64,000 nucleotides of DNA from Calothrix sp. PCC 7103 (GTDB lineage: Bacteria; Cyanobacteriota; Cyanobacteriia; Cyanobacteriales; Nostocaceae), in the NCBI RefSeq assembly GCF_000331305.1, contig NZ_KB217483.1, positions 1,398,202 through 1,462,201 on the forward strand, given 5' to 3'. The first letter of the stretch is position 1, and each line of letters starts with the position of its first letter. A program made the position numbers and the translations under genes. This document shows, one piece after another, positions 8,408 to 17,495 of the stretch. The notes below the pieces were generated by a model. It saw nothing but the letters and a program-made list of their open reading frames with translations, was not told the origin of the DNA and did no database searches.

Positions 8408-9658
8408 TTAATTTTCTACTGATTTTCCTACTATATAAACTCTATGAATGGCATTTTGAGCTTCAGTATCTTTTAAAGGTTCTAGAAGACTTATGGATGT
8501 AAATACGACATCTATCGCTGCAAATAAACCAATCACTTCTCGATAGGGTTCTGACCATCCGGGATGACCATTATCTATATCTTGCTGCCTTGCAAAAATT
8601 CCATTTGCCCAATCATCCATACCTGGATGTCGATGATGGTAGTCGTGGCAAGATGTATCCCCAACCAATATAAAAATCCGAACTGGGAAATGTAGGAAAA
8701 ATAGTCTAAACCACCACCAAGACCATTGACGCAAGCGCTGCCAATATTGCAACTTTTTATCTGGAACAGGGTCTCCTAAGAATATACCTACAGTTGCTTT
8801 ACTGTTATTATCGCGTTTGTTGGATTTGCTATCAAGTTCTAATTCTTGGGGTGGCCATAAATGCTCAGAACAAAGGCGTAGACATGTACTGATTTGATAT
8901 AAAATTGTTAAGGGAAAAGCCCATGCAACTAAAAAGATGTTCCAAGTATGACTAATCCCCGCTGATACTAGTAATATGAGGTAAAATACAGAGCATATTA
9001 GTTGGTGATAAGTATCCTTTGAGCCAAAGCATGAAACTAATCTTGCTGCCAAAAAACGAGTGTGAAATATGGGGGAGATTAAGCTTTTCCAGAGTCTTTG
9101 CCACAGTTCTTCTCTGCTTAAACCAGGTTGTAGATTTACCAAAAGTTGCAAAAATTTAACAGTCTCGTCTTCAGCATCTAAAGGATTACGATGATGTCCT
9201 GGTCCGTGGCTTTTCTCGTATGAGTCAAAGTCTCTTAGTAAGATTAGTGCCGAGACTATTTTCCCAATCCATCTATCAAGGTTGCGATTGGAAGTAAAGT
9301 TTTTATGGGCGCAGTGGTGGACAACTACTACTTGTAATTGGCGCAGTGCAGAAACTGTAAGCATCCAGCCCAAGAGCAATAATAGTGACCACTTCTCTTG
9401 CAATGTTATGGCGATGATACTGGTATAAACTCCTATTCCTAGAAGGAATAAAACTTTTGTGAAGTAAACCAAGGAGTTTTTTGGCTTGATTTTCTCATTT
9501 GTAGCTGCTTTACCTGTAATCCAAGTTAAAAAGCTTTGGATTACTTGTGGCAAGACTTCCATAGAAACTCGGTGATCAAGCTGGCTGGTTCTTTGACTTG
9601 AGGGCAATGATTCCTTAAGCTTGCTCTCAAAAACTGTAATTATTTCCTGATTAAGCAT
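8408..9658 (-). CDS. Fatty acid desaturase family membrane protein
   Basis: 416 aa. The three histidine boxes of membrane di-iron desaturases/hydroxylases are present: H-H-C-A-H (114-118), H-G-P-G-H-H (151-156) and H-D-Y-H-H (337-341). Hydrophobic segments lie at about 66-110, 218-262 and 314-332, consistent with an integral membrane enzyme whose His boxes face the cytosol. An ~50-residue polar N-terminal extension precedes the first membrane span. It probably introduces a double bond or hydroxyl into a lipid or a small hydrophobic substrate using O2. Neighbouring methyltransferase and oxidoreductase genes suggest a tailoring role in a specialised pathway rather than bulk lipid metabolism; that is inference. 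Confidence 0.8.
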   Translation of the reverse strand: MLNQEIITVFESKLKESLPSSQRTSQLDHRVSMEVLPQVIQSFLTWITGKAATNEKIKPKNSLVYFTKVLFLLGIGVYTSIIAITLQEKWSLLLLLGWMLTVSALRQLQVVVVHHCAHKNFTSNRNLDRWIGKIVSALILLRDFDSYEKSHGPGHHRNPLDAEDETVKFLQLLVNLQPGLSREELWQRLWKSLISPIFHTRFLAARLVSCFGSKDTYHQLICSVFYLILLVSAGISHTWNIFLVAWAFPLTILYQISTCLRLCSEHLWPPQELELDSKSNKRDNNSKATVGIFLGDPVPDKKLQYWQRLRQWSWWWFRLFFLHFPVRIFILVGDTSCHDYHHRHPGMDDWANGIFARQQDIDNGHPGWSEPYREVIGLFAAIDVVFTSISLLEPLKDTEAQNAIHRVYIVGKSVEN

Positions 9659-9685
9659 TAGTAATTTCTGTATCTAGTATTGTTG

Positions 9686-9840
9686 TTAGAACTTACGCAC
9701 TGTACAATAAGTCGATGCTGTTTCAGCTTTTAAAATTATCTTTTTTGGTTGTGATTGCTTGATTTGAAAGAAAAACCAAGCTCTACGTGCTGAAAACTAT
9801 GACTCATATTTTTATTTTTCTACCAATGCGTAAGTTCTAA
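9686..9840. mobile_element. MITE-like element with 14-bp terminal inverted repeats
   Basis: TTAGAACTTACGCA (9686-9699) and TGCGTAAGTTCTAA (9827-9840) are perfect inverted repeats bounding 155 bp of non-coding DNA. If the outer TA on each side is counted as target duplication, the layout fits a miniature element of the IS630/Tc1 type. It sits between the methyltransferase and desaturase genes and contains no open frame. Confidence 0.7.
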
Positions 9841-9864
9841 ATATAAAAAGATTCGGACTTAATG

Positions 9865-10857
9865 TTACTTGGTGCCGTGGCAAACTAAGGCGTTACGAGT
9901 AATCTTAGCTTCGTAGTTACCCGTTGTTAAATGATGTACGTCAACCCCAAAATATTGCTCCAAAAGCTCTATAGTTTTGTTTATTTCCTTACTTAGACCT
10001 GTTAGACCATACATTTTTATAACGTAGTTGGCTAATAACGATAATGCTTCAGCTTCTGTGGCTGCTTGTACTACAAATGGGTCTGAGATATAGTCTAATT
10101 TAACGTCCCGTAATCCTGCGTCCATAGCTAGTCCTAACATTTCTTCACAGGTAAAGTGGGGATAGTCGTGGCGTGTTTTCCCAAATGTATTTACGATGTC
10201 CCTAAACCATCTAGCCATAGGACCACCTTCCTCAAAATCGTGGAGTACCCATCTTCCCCCAATTTTTAAAACACGGGCTGCTTCTTTTGCCGCTTGGGAA
10301 CGTTCAATTTGGGGTATATGATGTGTACCATACGCGAATATTCCGGCATCAAGTGAGTCGGAACGTAACCAATAAAGGTCTTTGGCATCTTGTAGAACAG
10401 CAAAACGGCCTGCATCTTTACAAATTTGAAACATGTAATGGGAGATATCGGAATTTATAAAGCTTGGACGTTTACTTTCTGGAAGCAAGGTATTAGTGAT
10501 TTGTTCTATATACCCGTCACCCGCAAGGAAATCACCAATTATGTAATCCGAGTTGAAAGAAAGTGTAGGTTCTAAATTTGCTAGCTTTAGTAGCTCTATT
10601 ACTCCCTCTTGGCGGACTAAAGGACATATTTTAATGCTGTTAATATAATCATCTCCACGCCCTTCTTCACTAAATTCATTTACACTATTTTGTACTAATT
10701 TAAAAAATGAATAAGAGCGAGAAAGGATATTTTCAATCTCCAATACATCATGAGCTAACTGTGGAAAATTTTCGTATAAGTAGGTAAATGACTTTGCTAG
10801 AGTATAGCAGCTATCAGAATATTCTTGTCCTACTTCTATTTGCAAAAATTGTAACAT
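9865..10857 (-). CDS. Class I SAM-dependent methyltransferase
   Basis: 330 aa. The central domain (residues ~100-250) has the Rossmann-like methyltransferase pattern. Motif I appears as I-I-G-D-F-L-A-G-D-G-Y, a slightly unusual form of the D/E-x-G-x-G-x-G loop. An acidic strand end follows (N-S-D-I), then G-I-F-A-Y-G-T-H-H-I-P and A-A-R-V-L-K-I-G-G-R-W-V-L-H-D, the post-motif block of Methyltransf_11-type enzymes. About 95 helical N-terminal residues precede the domain. The methyl acceptor is unknown. It lies 64 bp after the DUF924 gene and upstream of the desaturase, suggesting cotranscription interrupted by a MITE. Confidence 0.8.
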   Translation of the reverse strand: MLQFLQIEVGQEYSDSCYTLAKSFTYLYENFPQLAHDVLEIENILSRSYSFFKLVQNSVNEFSEEGRGDDYINSIKICPLVRQEGVIELLKLANLEPTLSFNSDYIIGDFLAGDGYIEQITNTLLPESKRPSFINSDISHYMFQICKDAGRFAVLQDAKDLYWLRSDSLDAGIFAYGTHHIPQIERSQAAKEAARVLKIGGRWVLHDFEEGGPMARWFRDIVNTFGKTRHDYPHFTCEEMLGLAMDAGLRDVKLDYISDPFVVQAATEAEALSLLANYVIKMYGLTGLSKEINKTIELLEQYFGVDVHHLTTGNYEAKITRNALVCHGTK

Positions 10858-10921
10858 TTCTTTATCCTTTGAGTTTAGTAAATGAAATCAATATCCGAAC
10901 TAAAATTGAATTTAGAATAGC

Positions 10922-11527
10922 TTAAAAACTATTGCCAGTAATTTTTATAAACTCCAATTCTTCTAAGCTAGTTTCTCTGCCTAAAATCTTGTCTCTATGC
11001 AAAAACCGACCAAACTTTTCAATGATTTTTTTGTGTTTTTTAGCATGTCGTAGTGAGTCCTCAAAGTAATGTTTCAATTCCGAAGGAGCTTCTTCAAGAA
11101 GCTCAGTAAAATAATAAACTGACTTTTTTTGAATTTCTAAAGATTCTGAATGCTGTAGAGGCATATAGAAGAATTTTTTTTGGATAGGGGGAAGTTGTCT
11201 ATGTTTTCCTGTTGACAAGCCCTCTAAACATGTATTCAAAGCGATAAAATCATAAGCAAATGCCTGATAAGTGTTGCGATAAATATTACGAGGAAACTGA
11301 TCTAAAAGAATAATCAAAGCCAAAAAGCCTGTTTTTGTTTGTTTCCATGAATTAAGCTTTTCACAAGTGGCAAGCTCTAACAACTCTTGAAAATTGTGAG
11401 TAATATAAGCATCGACTTCAGAACCTCCATTAAACCAAAACTGAGATTGACGTATAAGTAATGCACAATCATATTCATCATGACCAAACCAATACTTAAT
11501 AATTTTATTTATTGAACAATCTTCCAC
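10922..11527 (-). CDS. DUF924 family protein
   Basis: 201 aa, near the usual length. Diagnostic blocks are visible: I-I-K-Y-W-F-G, then Q-F-W-F-N-G-G, then L-I-I-L-L-D-Q-F-P-R-N-I-Y-R, then F-F-Y-M-P-L-Q-H-S-E, then F-G-R-F-L-H-R-D...L-G-R-E-T-S. The family is all-helical and TPR-like, and its function is unknown. The gene starts 10 bp after the stop of the 395-aa gene, so they are probably translationally coupled in the same operon. Confidence 0.85.
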   Translation of the reverse strand: MEDCSINKIIKYWFGHDEYDCALLIRQSQFWFNGGSEVDAYITHNFQELLELATCEKLNSWKQTKTGFLALIILLDQFPRNIYRNTYQAFAYDFIALNTCLEGLSTGKHRQLPPIQKKFFYMPLQHSESLEIQKKSVYYFTELLEEAPSELKHYFEDSLRHAKKHKKIIEKFGRFLHRDKILGRETSLEELEFIKITGNSF

Positions 11528-11537
11528 TTAGCCCTCA

Positions 11538-12725
11538 TCAATTTAAATCTATTTTTACTAACTTAAATATATATCTATAAGCTTTCATTATATAACCAAT
11601 TCCCGTATCTAAAAAACCACCTTTGTGATATGAAAGCGGGCAACCATTTCCTAAATATCCTGGGTTGTGTTGAGAGTTTATATTAACCTTTTTTACTAAA
11701 TATTCCTCTTTAATAAGGCGTGCTATCTTCTTGAATTTTGAACTTATTCTGACATCAGGATACAAATATTTACTGCGACAAACTTCTAATATTTCAGGGA
11801 AAAATCGACCACTTCTAACTACCGGAAGCGTATAGCCAAATGGCACAATTCTGGAAAACTCGATCGGTAATTCAGCATTAAAAATTTCTTCAAGCAAATG
11901 GTCATAATAAAAATAATTTTCAATTTTCTTAGCCATTAATGAAGAAATAGCTGATTGTAGGCTTTGAATACCCTCCTTAAAGGTTTCTAAGATAGAAATA
12001 GTTTGAGCTTTTTCAAGTAAAAAATTATACTCTTTTGGACTCACTATGTAATTTATTGATGCACGCGATTTAAGTTTATCTTGTGCATATTTTTTATGCC
12101 TTCCTGTTGCTGTTTCACATGAAATAATTTCCCAATTTTTAGATTCAGCAATTGTTGCGGCTGTGTGGATAAAATTATCGCATAACTTTGCTAATATAGT
12201 CGTTGTGTAAAGCATTTTTAAAGCACATTCATAACCATATTCTCCGATAGGCACCACAGTAGTATCAGCAGCATGATTCACAATCTGGGATAAATCTTTA
12301 ACCGGAGACCATAAATAAGTGTTGTATTTTCCCCAGATTAAGTTCTCTAAATTATATTGATTTAAATTTGCAGTAGTCCTTGTATGCTCTTTAAGGCTAT
12401 GAAAGTACTCTCTTTCGCTATCAAATTCATTAGAGTACTTCTGATAATCTGTTAACACCTGGTCTTCACTCTTTAAACTTTGGTACGGACATGAAGAACT
12501 TTTTATTCCCCCTAATTCAGGTGAAACCCCATGATGAGACTCAAATCTAGAGCCTTCATATCTTTCTTGTCTTACAAGAATTTTGGATTTTATAGCTTCA
12601 ATCAAATTGGGATTGATACTTAAAATCTCATTACTAAAAGTCCAGCATAGCGACATAAATATGTCACGTAGTTGTAAACTAACATGCTGGTTTTTAATTT
12701 TATTTGAATTTGTGCAGGCGTGCAT
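11538..12725 (-). CDS. Hypothetical protein, first gene of the metabolic operon
   Basis: 395 aa, not recognised. The sequence is mixed alpha/beta with no membrane segment. Notable stretches are C-P-Y-Q-S-L (~80), a helical region ~150-175, and a C-terminal block with N-P-G-Y-L-G-N-G-C-P-L-S-Y-H-K-G-G-F-L-D, which looks like a conserved active-site or ligand loop. The ATG has a good Shine-Dalgarno (AGGAGAG about 8 nt upstream). Being first in a run with DUF924, methyltransferase, desaturase and oxidoreductase genes, it could be an enzyme of the same pathway; no reaction can be assigned. Confidence 0.6.
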   Translation of the reverse strand: MHACTNSNKIKNQHVSLQLRDIFMSLCWTFSNEILSINPNLIEAIKSKILVRQERYEGSRFESHHGVSPELGGIKSSSCPYQSLKSEDQVLTDYQKYSNEFDSEREYFHSLKEHTRTTANLNQYNLENLIWGKYNTYLWSPVKDLSQIVNHAADTTVVPIGEYGYECALKMLYTTTILAKLCDNFIHTAATIAESKNWEIISCETATGRHKKYAQDKLKSRASINYIVSPKEYNFLLEKAQTISILETFKEGIQSLQSAISSLMAKKIENYFYYDHLLEEIFNAELPIEFSRIVPFGYTLPVVRSGRFFPEILEVCRSKYLYPDVRISSKFKKIARLIKEEYLVKKVNINSQHNPGYLGNGCPLSYHKGGFLDTGIGYIMKAYRYIFKLVKIDLN

Positions 12726-13277
12726 AAGTACTCTCCTATCAAATAAATAGTTATGTGGCGTAATGTAAACTAATGTTAAATTTCACATTAGCCGTATTGA
12801 GGATGAAGGTTTTTAATCTGCTACCAGGCACCATGAAAACTTTGAAAACTTCACAGGGTAGGAATTTCCGAAAAATTTTTCGGTTTTAAGATGCGGACGG
12901 CATTTGACATACCAAAATACTCTCTTTAATTTGTACCAGTTAAACCTTTGTAAGCTTTACAGGCTAAAACTCTCAGAGCTACGTTGCCAAATGCTATACT
13001 AAATAGGCTAGGCTTCGATTAGCGCAGCAAAAATAAGCTTTTTCGGCGTTTTTCAAGTCATAGTGCAATTTTATTTTTGTAATCCTTTCTTAACAAAGTT
13101 GTCAGACCTTATATGACTGCTCATGTTACGCTTGCTACTTTTACCTCACATAGTTTTGATTTCAGCTATGTCAACATTATTAAAAATAAGCTTTATAATT
13201 TCGTTACGAAAAAGTCAGGATTTATTGGTTAATATTTTTGTTACCTAAAAGTACGAAAAAGTAAGGTAGTACGGAAT
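12726..13277. promoter_or_regulatory. Divergent promoter region with direct repeats
   Basis: 552 bp separate the minus-strand metabolic operon from the plus-strand NACHT gene. Close to the NACHT start, TACGAAAAAGTCAGG (13205-13219) is repeated as TACGAAAAAGTAAGG (13252-13266), 47 bp apart with one mismatch. The N-terminus of the NACHT protein is HTH-like, so these may be regulatory sites. No other clear structure was seen in the rest of the gap. Confidence 0.4.
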
Positions 13278-16200
13278 ATGGAGTTTGAAAGTGCATTCAA
13301 AATTATAGATGACGCTATTTTTGTTAAGGAAAGAAAACATCTTAAAGATATAGAAAAAATAATCATTGAGGGTACTTGGCAATCTCAAACTTACGACCAT
13401 ATTGCTGAAACTAGCGGTTATGCTACTCAACATATAAAAAATGAAGCTAAGGAATTATGGCGGCGCCTAGGGAAGGCATTTGGGGAAGAAGTTAATAAAA
13501 AAAATTTTCGGACAGTAGTAGAAAGGCAATTTCTTCATAAACAAACAGTGCTAGAAAGGCAATCGCCTCAGAAGCAATACTTACCATTGGCAGAACAGAT
13601 GAAAGCTTTGTTTGACGCTTTGGATTACAAATTTGAGAAGTATGAGCGATGGGAAAAGAACTTTTTTGAGTGGATTATTAAAATTCCAACGCGGCGAGGG
13701 TACGATTTAATTTTAGTGCGTGGTATTGAAGGAGAAGTTGGAATTAATGATGTTGAAGCTTTACGTCAATCAATCAACCAGCAAAAAACAGATGAAGGAT
13801 GGATAGTTACTACCAGTCGCATCAGTAAGGCTGCGTGTCAGGAAATAGAAAAATCTGAAACTCCCCGTCTCTTATCCTACACCTTCGATATGCTACTAGA
13901 CGAGGTAGTTGACTTTAGCAGATATATTGAATGGCTAGAAGCAGAAGTTAAAAGCCGTAAAATAGATCGGATGTACGTTCCTCTGGCTTGTAGAAAAGAT
14001 GAATTTAATCTAGATACTAAACAAAAAATAGGTGTCAGTCATTATGACGAAAATGATGGCTGGATTGATGGATATGTTGATATTTGGTTAGGCGACCCAG
14101 CGAAAGAACATCTTTCCATTCTGGGAGAGTTTGGGACTGGTAAAACTTGGTTTGCTTTCCATTATGCTTGGGTATGTTTGCAGCGTTATCGTGATGCGAA
14201 AAAGCGAGGTATTCAACGCCCTCGCTTGCCTTTATTAATTACCCTGCGAGATTATGCTAGAGCTTTGGATGTTGAAAATGTTCTAGCTGATTTTTTCTTT
14301 TCCAAACATAATATCCGTTCCAATATTAAAGTATTTAATTTACTCAATCGAATGGGTAAAGTATTACTTATTTTTGATGGTTTTGATGAAATGGCTGCCA
14401 AAGTAGACCGCCAAAAGATGATTAACAATTTTTGGGAATTGGCAAAAGTAATAGTACCAGGTGCTAAGGCAGTCTTGACCTGTCGCACCGAACATTTTCC
14501 CGAAGCTAAAGAGGGTCGTGCTTTGTTAAATGCTGAACTGCAAGCTTCCACAGCGAAATTAACTTTAGAGGCACCTCAGTTTGAAGTGTTAGAACTGGAA
14601 AAATTTAACGACGAGCAAATTAGGCGGGTTTTGTCCTTACAAACAGATACTCTGACGGTTGACATTGTAATGGGAAATCCACAATTGCTGGACTTAGCCC
14701 GTCGTCCGGTGATGACTGAGCTAATTTTAGAAGCTTTACCAGATATTGAAGCGGGTAAACCTGTAGATATGTCACGGGTTTACTTATATGCAGTGCGGCA
14801 AAAAATGGAACGAGATATTAAAGCAGAACGTACTTTTACTTCGTTAGCTGACAAACTTTATTTTCTGTGCGAACTATCCTGGGAGATGCTGTCAACTGAC
14901 CAGATGAGTCTTAACTATCGGCTATTCCCAGACCGCATCCGTCGTCTTTTTAGTTCCGTAGTGCAAGAAGAAAAAGACTTAGACCACTGGCATTATGACA
15001 TGATGGGGCAGACAATGTTGATTCGTAATGCAGATGGCGATTATACTCCCGCCCATCGTTCGCTATTAGAGTTTTTTGTTGCGGTTAAATTTGCAGCAGA
15101 ATTGGGAGTATTACCTAGTGATTTTATTGAAGTAGCCCAAGCGCGCTCAGATTTGAGTAGTAGCGCAGCACCTGTTGACTATACTTGGTCTAATTACTTT
15201 GTGCATCAGTTGGATAAAACAGGGCGTATTGTAAAAATTCCACCACTGAAAGAATTTAAAAGCGAGTCTTTTGATAATTTGAGGGAAGCTTTTGGGAAAA
15301 TGCCACTTTCAAAAGCCACAATTGATTTGCTGCTGCCAATATTAAGTAACACAGAGGCATTGATTAATATGATCGAAGCGACACGCGGTAAAAGTGAATA
15401 TGAGGTTGGTTATGTAGGTGGGAACGCAGCGACTGTGGCGGTGAAGATGGATAAAACTGCATTAGAAGGGAAAGATTTTAGCGGTGTAGTAGTTAAGGGA
15501 ACAGATTTTACTGGTGCGGTAATTAAACGAACGAATTTTACTGGTGCAAATCTGACTGATTCTGTTTTTAATAAAGTATTAGGTAGTATTTTATCAGTAG
15601 CATTTAGCCCAGATGGCAAACTGTTAGCTACGGGCGATGACGATGGTATAGTTCGTTTGTGGGACATAACCAGTGGAAGAGAAATGTTGATTTTCAAAGG
15701 GCACACTAGTTGGTTAAGGTCAGTCGCTTTTAGTCCCGACGGAACAAACCTTGCCAGTGGTAGTGATGATCAAACGGTGCGGTTGTGGAATATCAAGACA
15801 GGTGAATGCCTCCATATCTTACAGGGGCATACCGATAGGGTGCGTTCTGTTGCCTTTAGCCCCGATGGTCAAACTCTTACCAGTGGTAGTAGCGACCATG
15901 CAGTACGGCTGTGGGATATAAAAACAGGTGAATGCTTTAAAATATTGCAAGGGCACACTGATTGGGTATACTCAGTAGCTTTTAGTCCTGATGGTCAAAC
16001 CCTCGCTAGTGGTAGTGGAGACTATACAGTAAGGCTGTGGAATATAAAAACGGGCGAATGCCTCCATATCTTACGGCATACCAATTGGGCACGTTCTGTT
16101 GCCTTTAGCCCTGATGGTCAAACCCTTGCCAGTGGTAGCGAAGACCATACAGTAAGGTTGTGGAATGTCAAGACAGGTGAGCGTCACAACTCCTTAAAAG

Positions 16201-17435
16201 GGCATACAAACTGGGTATATTCAGTCGCTTTTAGTCCCGATGGTCAAACCCTCGCTAGTGGTAGTGGAGACTATACAGTACGGCTGTGGGATACAAAAAC
16301 AGGTGAATGCCGTAACACCTTGCAGGGACACGCCAATAGAATATATTCAGTTGCTTTTAGTCCCGATGGTCAAACTCTTGCCAGTGGTAGTAGCGACCAT
16401 GCAGTACGGCTGTGGGATACAAAAACAGGTAAATGCCGTAACACCTTACAGGGATGCACCAATAAGATATATTCAGTAGCCTTTAGTCCCAATGGTCAAA
16501 CTCTTGCCAGTAGTAGTAGCGACCACGCAGTACGGCTGTGGGATACAAAAATAGGTGAATGCTTTAAAATATTGCAAGGGCACACCAATTGGGTATACTC
16601 AGTAGTCTTTAGTTCTGATGGTCAAACCCTCGCTAGTAGTAGCGACCGCGCAGTACGGCTGTGGGATACAAAAACAGGTGAATGCTTTAAAATATTGCAA
16701 GGGCACACCAATTGGGTATACTCAGTAGCTTTTAGTCCTAATGGTCAAATTCTTGCTAGTGGTAGTGGAGACTATACAGTAAGGCTGTGGAATATAAAAA
16801 CGGGTGAATGCTTCAAAACATTACAGGGGCATACCAATTGGGTACGCTCAGTTGCCTTTAGTCCCGATGGTCAAATTCTTGCTAGTTCTAGTAGTGACTA
16901 TACTGTGCGGCTGTGGAGTACTACCAGTAAAAAATGTCTCTATATCTTGCAGGGGCATACCAATTGGGCATATTCAGTTGCTTTTAGTCCCGATGGTCAA
17001 ATCCTTGCTAGTGGTAGTGACGATGGGACAATAAAACTTTGGGATTTGAAAACAGGTCAGTGCTGCAACACCTTACAAGGACACACCAATAGGGTATATT
17101 CAGTTGCTTTTAGTCCTGATAGTCAAATCCTTGCCAGTGGTAGTGACGATGGGACAATAAAACTTTGGGACTTGAAAACAGGTGAGTACCAAAACACCTT
17201 ACATGGACACGCCAATTGGATATATTCAGTTGCTTTTAGTCCTAATGATCAAATCCTTGGCAGTGGCAGTAATGATGGGACAATAAAACTTTGGGATTTG
17301 AAAACAGGTCATTGCCTCAAAACTCTAATAAATGAAAGACCTTATGAAAATATGAATATTGCAGGTGTTAAAGGATTAACGGAACGAGAAATTGCCTCCC
17401 TTAAAGCATTAGGTGCAGTGGAAAATAAAGAATAA
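13278..17435 (+). CDS. NACHT ATPase with HTH N-terminus, Mrr-like domain, pentapeptides and 14 WD40 repeats
   Basis: 1385 aa, a bacterial NLR-like protein. Residues ~1-80 are an HTH of the type found at the start of vWA-MoxR-associated and NACHT proteins (Y-D-H-I-A-E-T-S-G-Y...L-W-R-R-L-G-K-A-F-G). Residues ~105-205 resemble an Mrr-like restriction-nuclease fold (G-Y-D-L-I-L-V-R-G...W-I-V-T-T-S-R-I-S-K-A-A), but the usual Q-x-K triad is V-R-G. The NACHT domain has Walker A G-E-F-G-T-G-K-T (283-290) and Walker B L-L-I-F-D-G-F-D-E (~363-371). A helical winged region ends in H-R-S-L-L-E-F-F. Pentapeptide-like A-L-E-G-K-D-F repeats precede 14 WD40 units from residue ~770. The conserved tail is R-P-Y-E-N-M-N-I-A-G-V-K-G-L-T. 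Known relatives act as ligand-triggered immune or regulatory ATPases; ligand and effector are unknown here. Confidence 0.85.
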   Translation: MEFESAFKIIDDAIFVKERKHLKDIEKIIIEGTWQSQTYDHIAETSGYATQHIKNEAKELWRRLGKAFGEEVNKKNFRTVVERQFLHKQTVLERQSPQKQYLPLAEQMKALFDALDYKFEKYERWEKNFFEWIIKIPTRRGYDLILVRGIEGEVGINDVEALRQSINQQKTDEGWIVTTSRISKAACQEIEKSETPRLLSYTFDMLLDEVVDFSRYIEWLEAEVKSRKIDRMYVPLACRKDEFNLDTKQKIGVSHYDENDGWIDGYVDIWLGDPAKEHLSILGEFGTGKTWFAFHYAWVCLQRYRDAKKRGIQRPRLPLLITLRDYARALDVENVLADFFFSKHNIRSNIKVFNLLNRMGKVLLIFDGFDEMAAKVDRQKMINNFWELAKVIVPGAKAVLTCRTEHFPEAKEGRALLNAELQASTAKLTLEAPQFEVLELEKFNDEQIRRVLSLQTDTLTVDIVMGNPQLLDLARRPVMTELILEALPDIEAGKPVDMSRVYLYAVRQKMERDIKAERTFTSLADKLYFLCELSWEMLSTDQMSLNYRLFPDRIRRLFSSVVQEEKDLDHWHYDMMGQTMLIRNADGDYTPAHRSLLEFFVAVKFAAELGVLPSDFIEVAQARSDLSSSAAPVDYTWSNYFVHQLDKTGRIVKIPPLKEFKSESFDNLREAFGKMPLSKATIDLLLPILSNTEALINMIEATRGKSEYEVGYVGGNAATVAVKMDKTALEGKDFSGVVVKGTDFTGAVIKRTNFTGANLTDSVFNKVLGSILSVAFSPDGKLLATGDDDGIVRLWDITSGREMLIFKGHTSWLRSVAFSPDGTNLASGSDDQTVRLWNIKTGECLHILQGHTDRVRSVAFSPDGQTLTSGSSDHAVRLWDIKTGECFKILQGHTDWVYSVAFSPDGQTLASGSGDYTVRLWNIKTGECLHILRHTNWARSVAFSPDGQTLASGSEDHTVRLWNVKTGERHNSLKGHTNWVYSVAFSPDGQTLASGSGDYTVRLWDTKTGECRNTLQGHANRIYSVAFSPDGQTLASGSSDHAVRLWDTKTGKCRNTLQGCTNKIYSVAFSPNGQTLASSSSDHAVRLWDTKIGECFKILQGHTNWVYSVVFSSDGQTLASSSDRAVRLWDTKTGECFKILQGHTNWVYSVAFSPNGQILASGSGDYTVRLWNIKTGECFKTLQGHTNWVRSVAFSPDGQILASSSSDYTVRLWSTTSKKCLYILQGHTNWAYSVAFSPDGQILASGSDDGTIKLWDLKTGQCCNTLQGHTNRVYSVAFSPDSQILASGSDDGTIKLWDLKTGEYQNTLHGHANWIYSVAFSPNDQILGSGSNDGTIKLWDLKTGHCLKTLINERPYENMNIAGVKGLTEREIASLKALGAVENKE
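15585..17330 (+). repeat. Near-identical 126-bp tandem WD40 repeats
   Basis: Fourteen 42-codon WD40 units sit in tandem and are very similar even at DNA level; blocks such as AGTCCCGATGGTCAAA recur in most units. Two units are one codon short (unit 4 near 16075, unit 9 near 16635). Fourteen units fit two seven-bladed propellers. The homogeneity points to recent amplification or gene conversion, in contrast to the diverged units of the paralogue at 27.9-32.5 kb. Confidence 0.9.
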
Positions 17436-17495
17436 ATCAAGCACAACACTTATTCGTCAGTACTTGGGATACTCCCTGCAACGCCTATTTTTTCT

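Noticed and set aside
16240..17034. Extra open frames inside the WD40 region
   Set aside because: They arise because the 126-bp repeat is open in a second frame; their products are repetitive shadows of the WD40 units.
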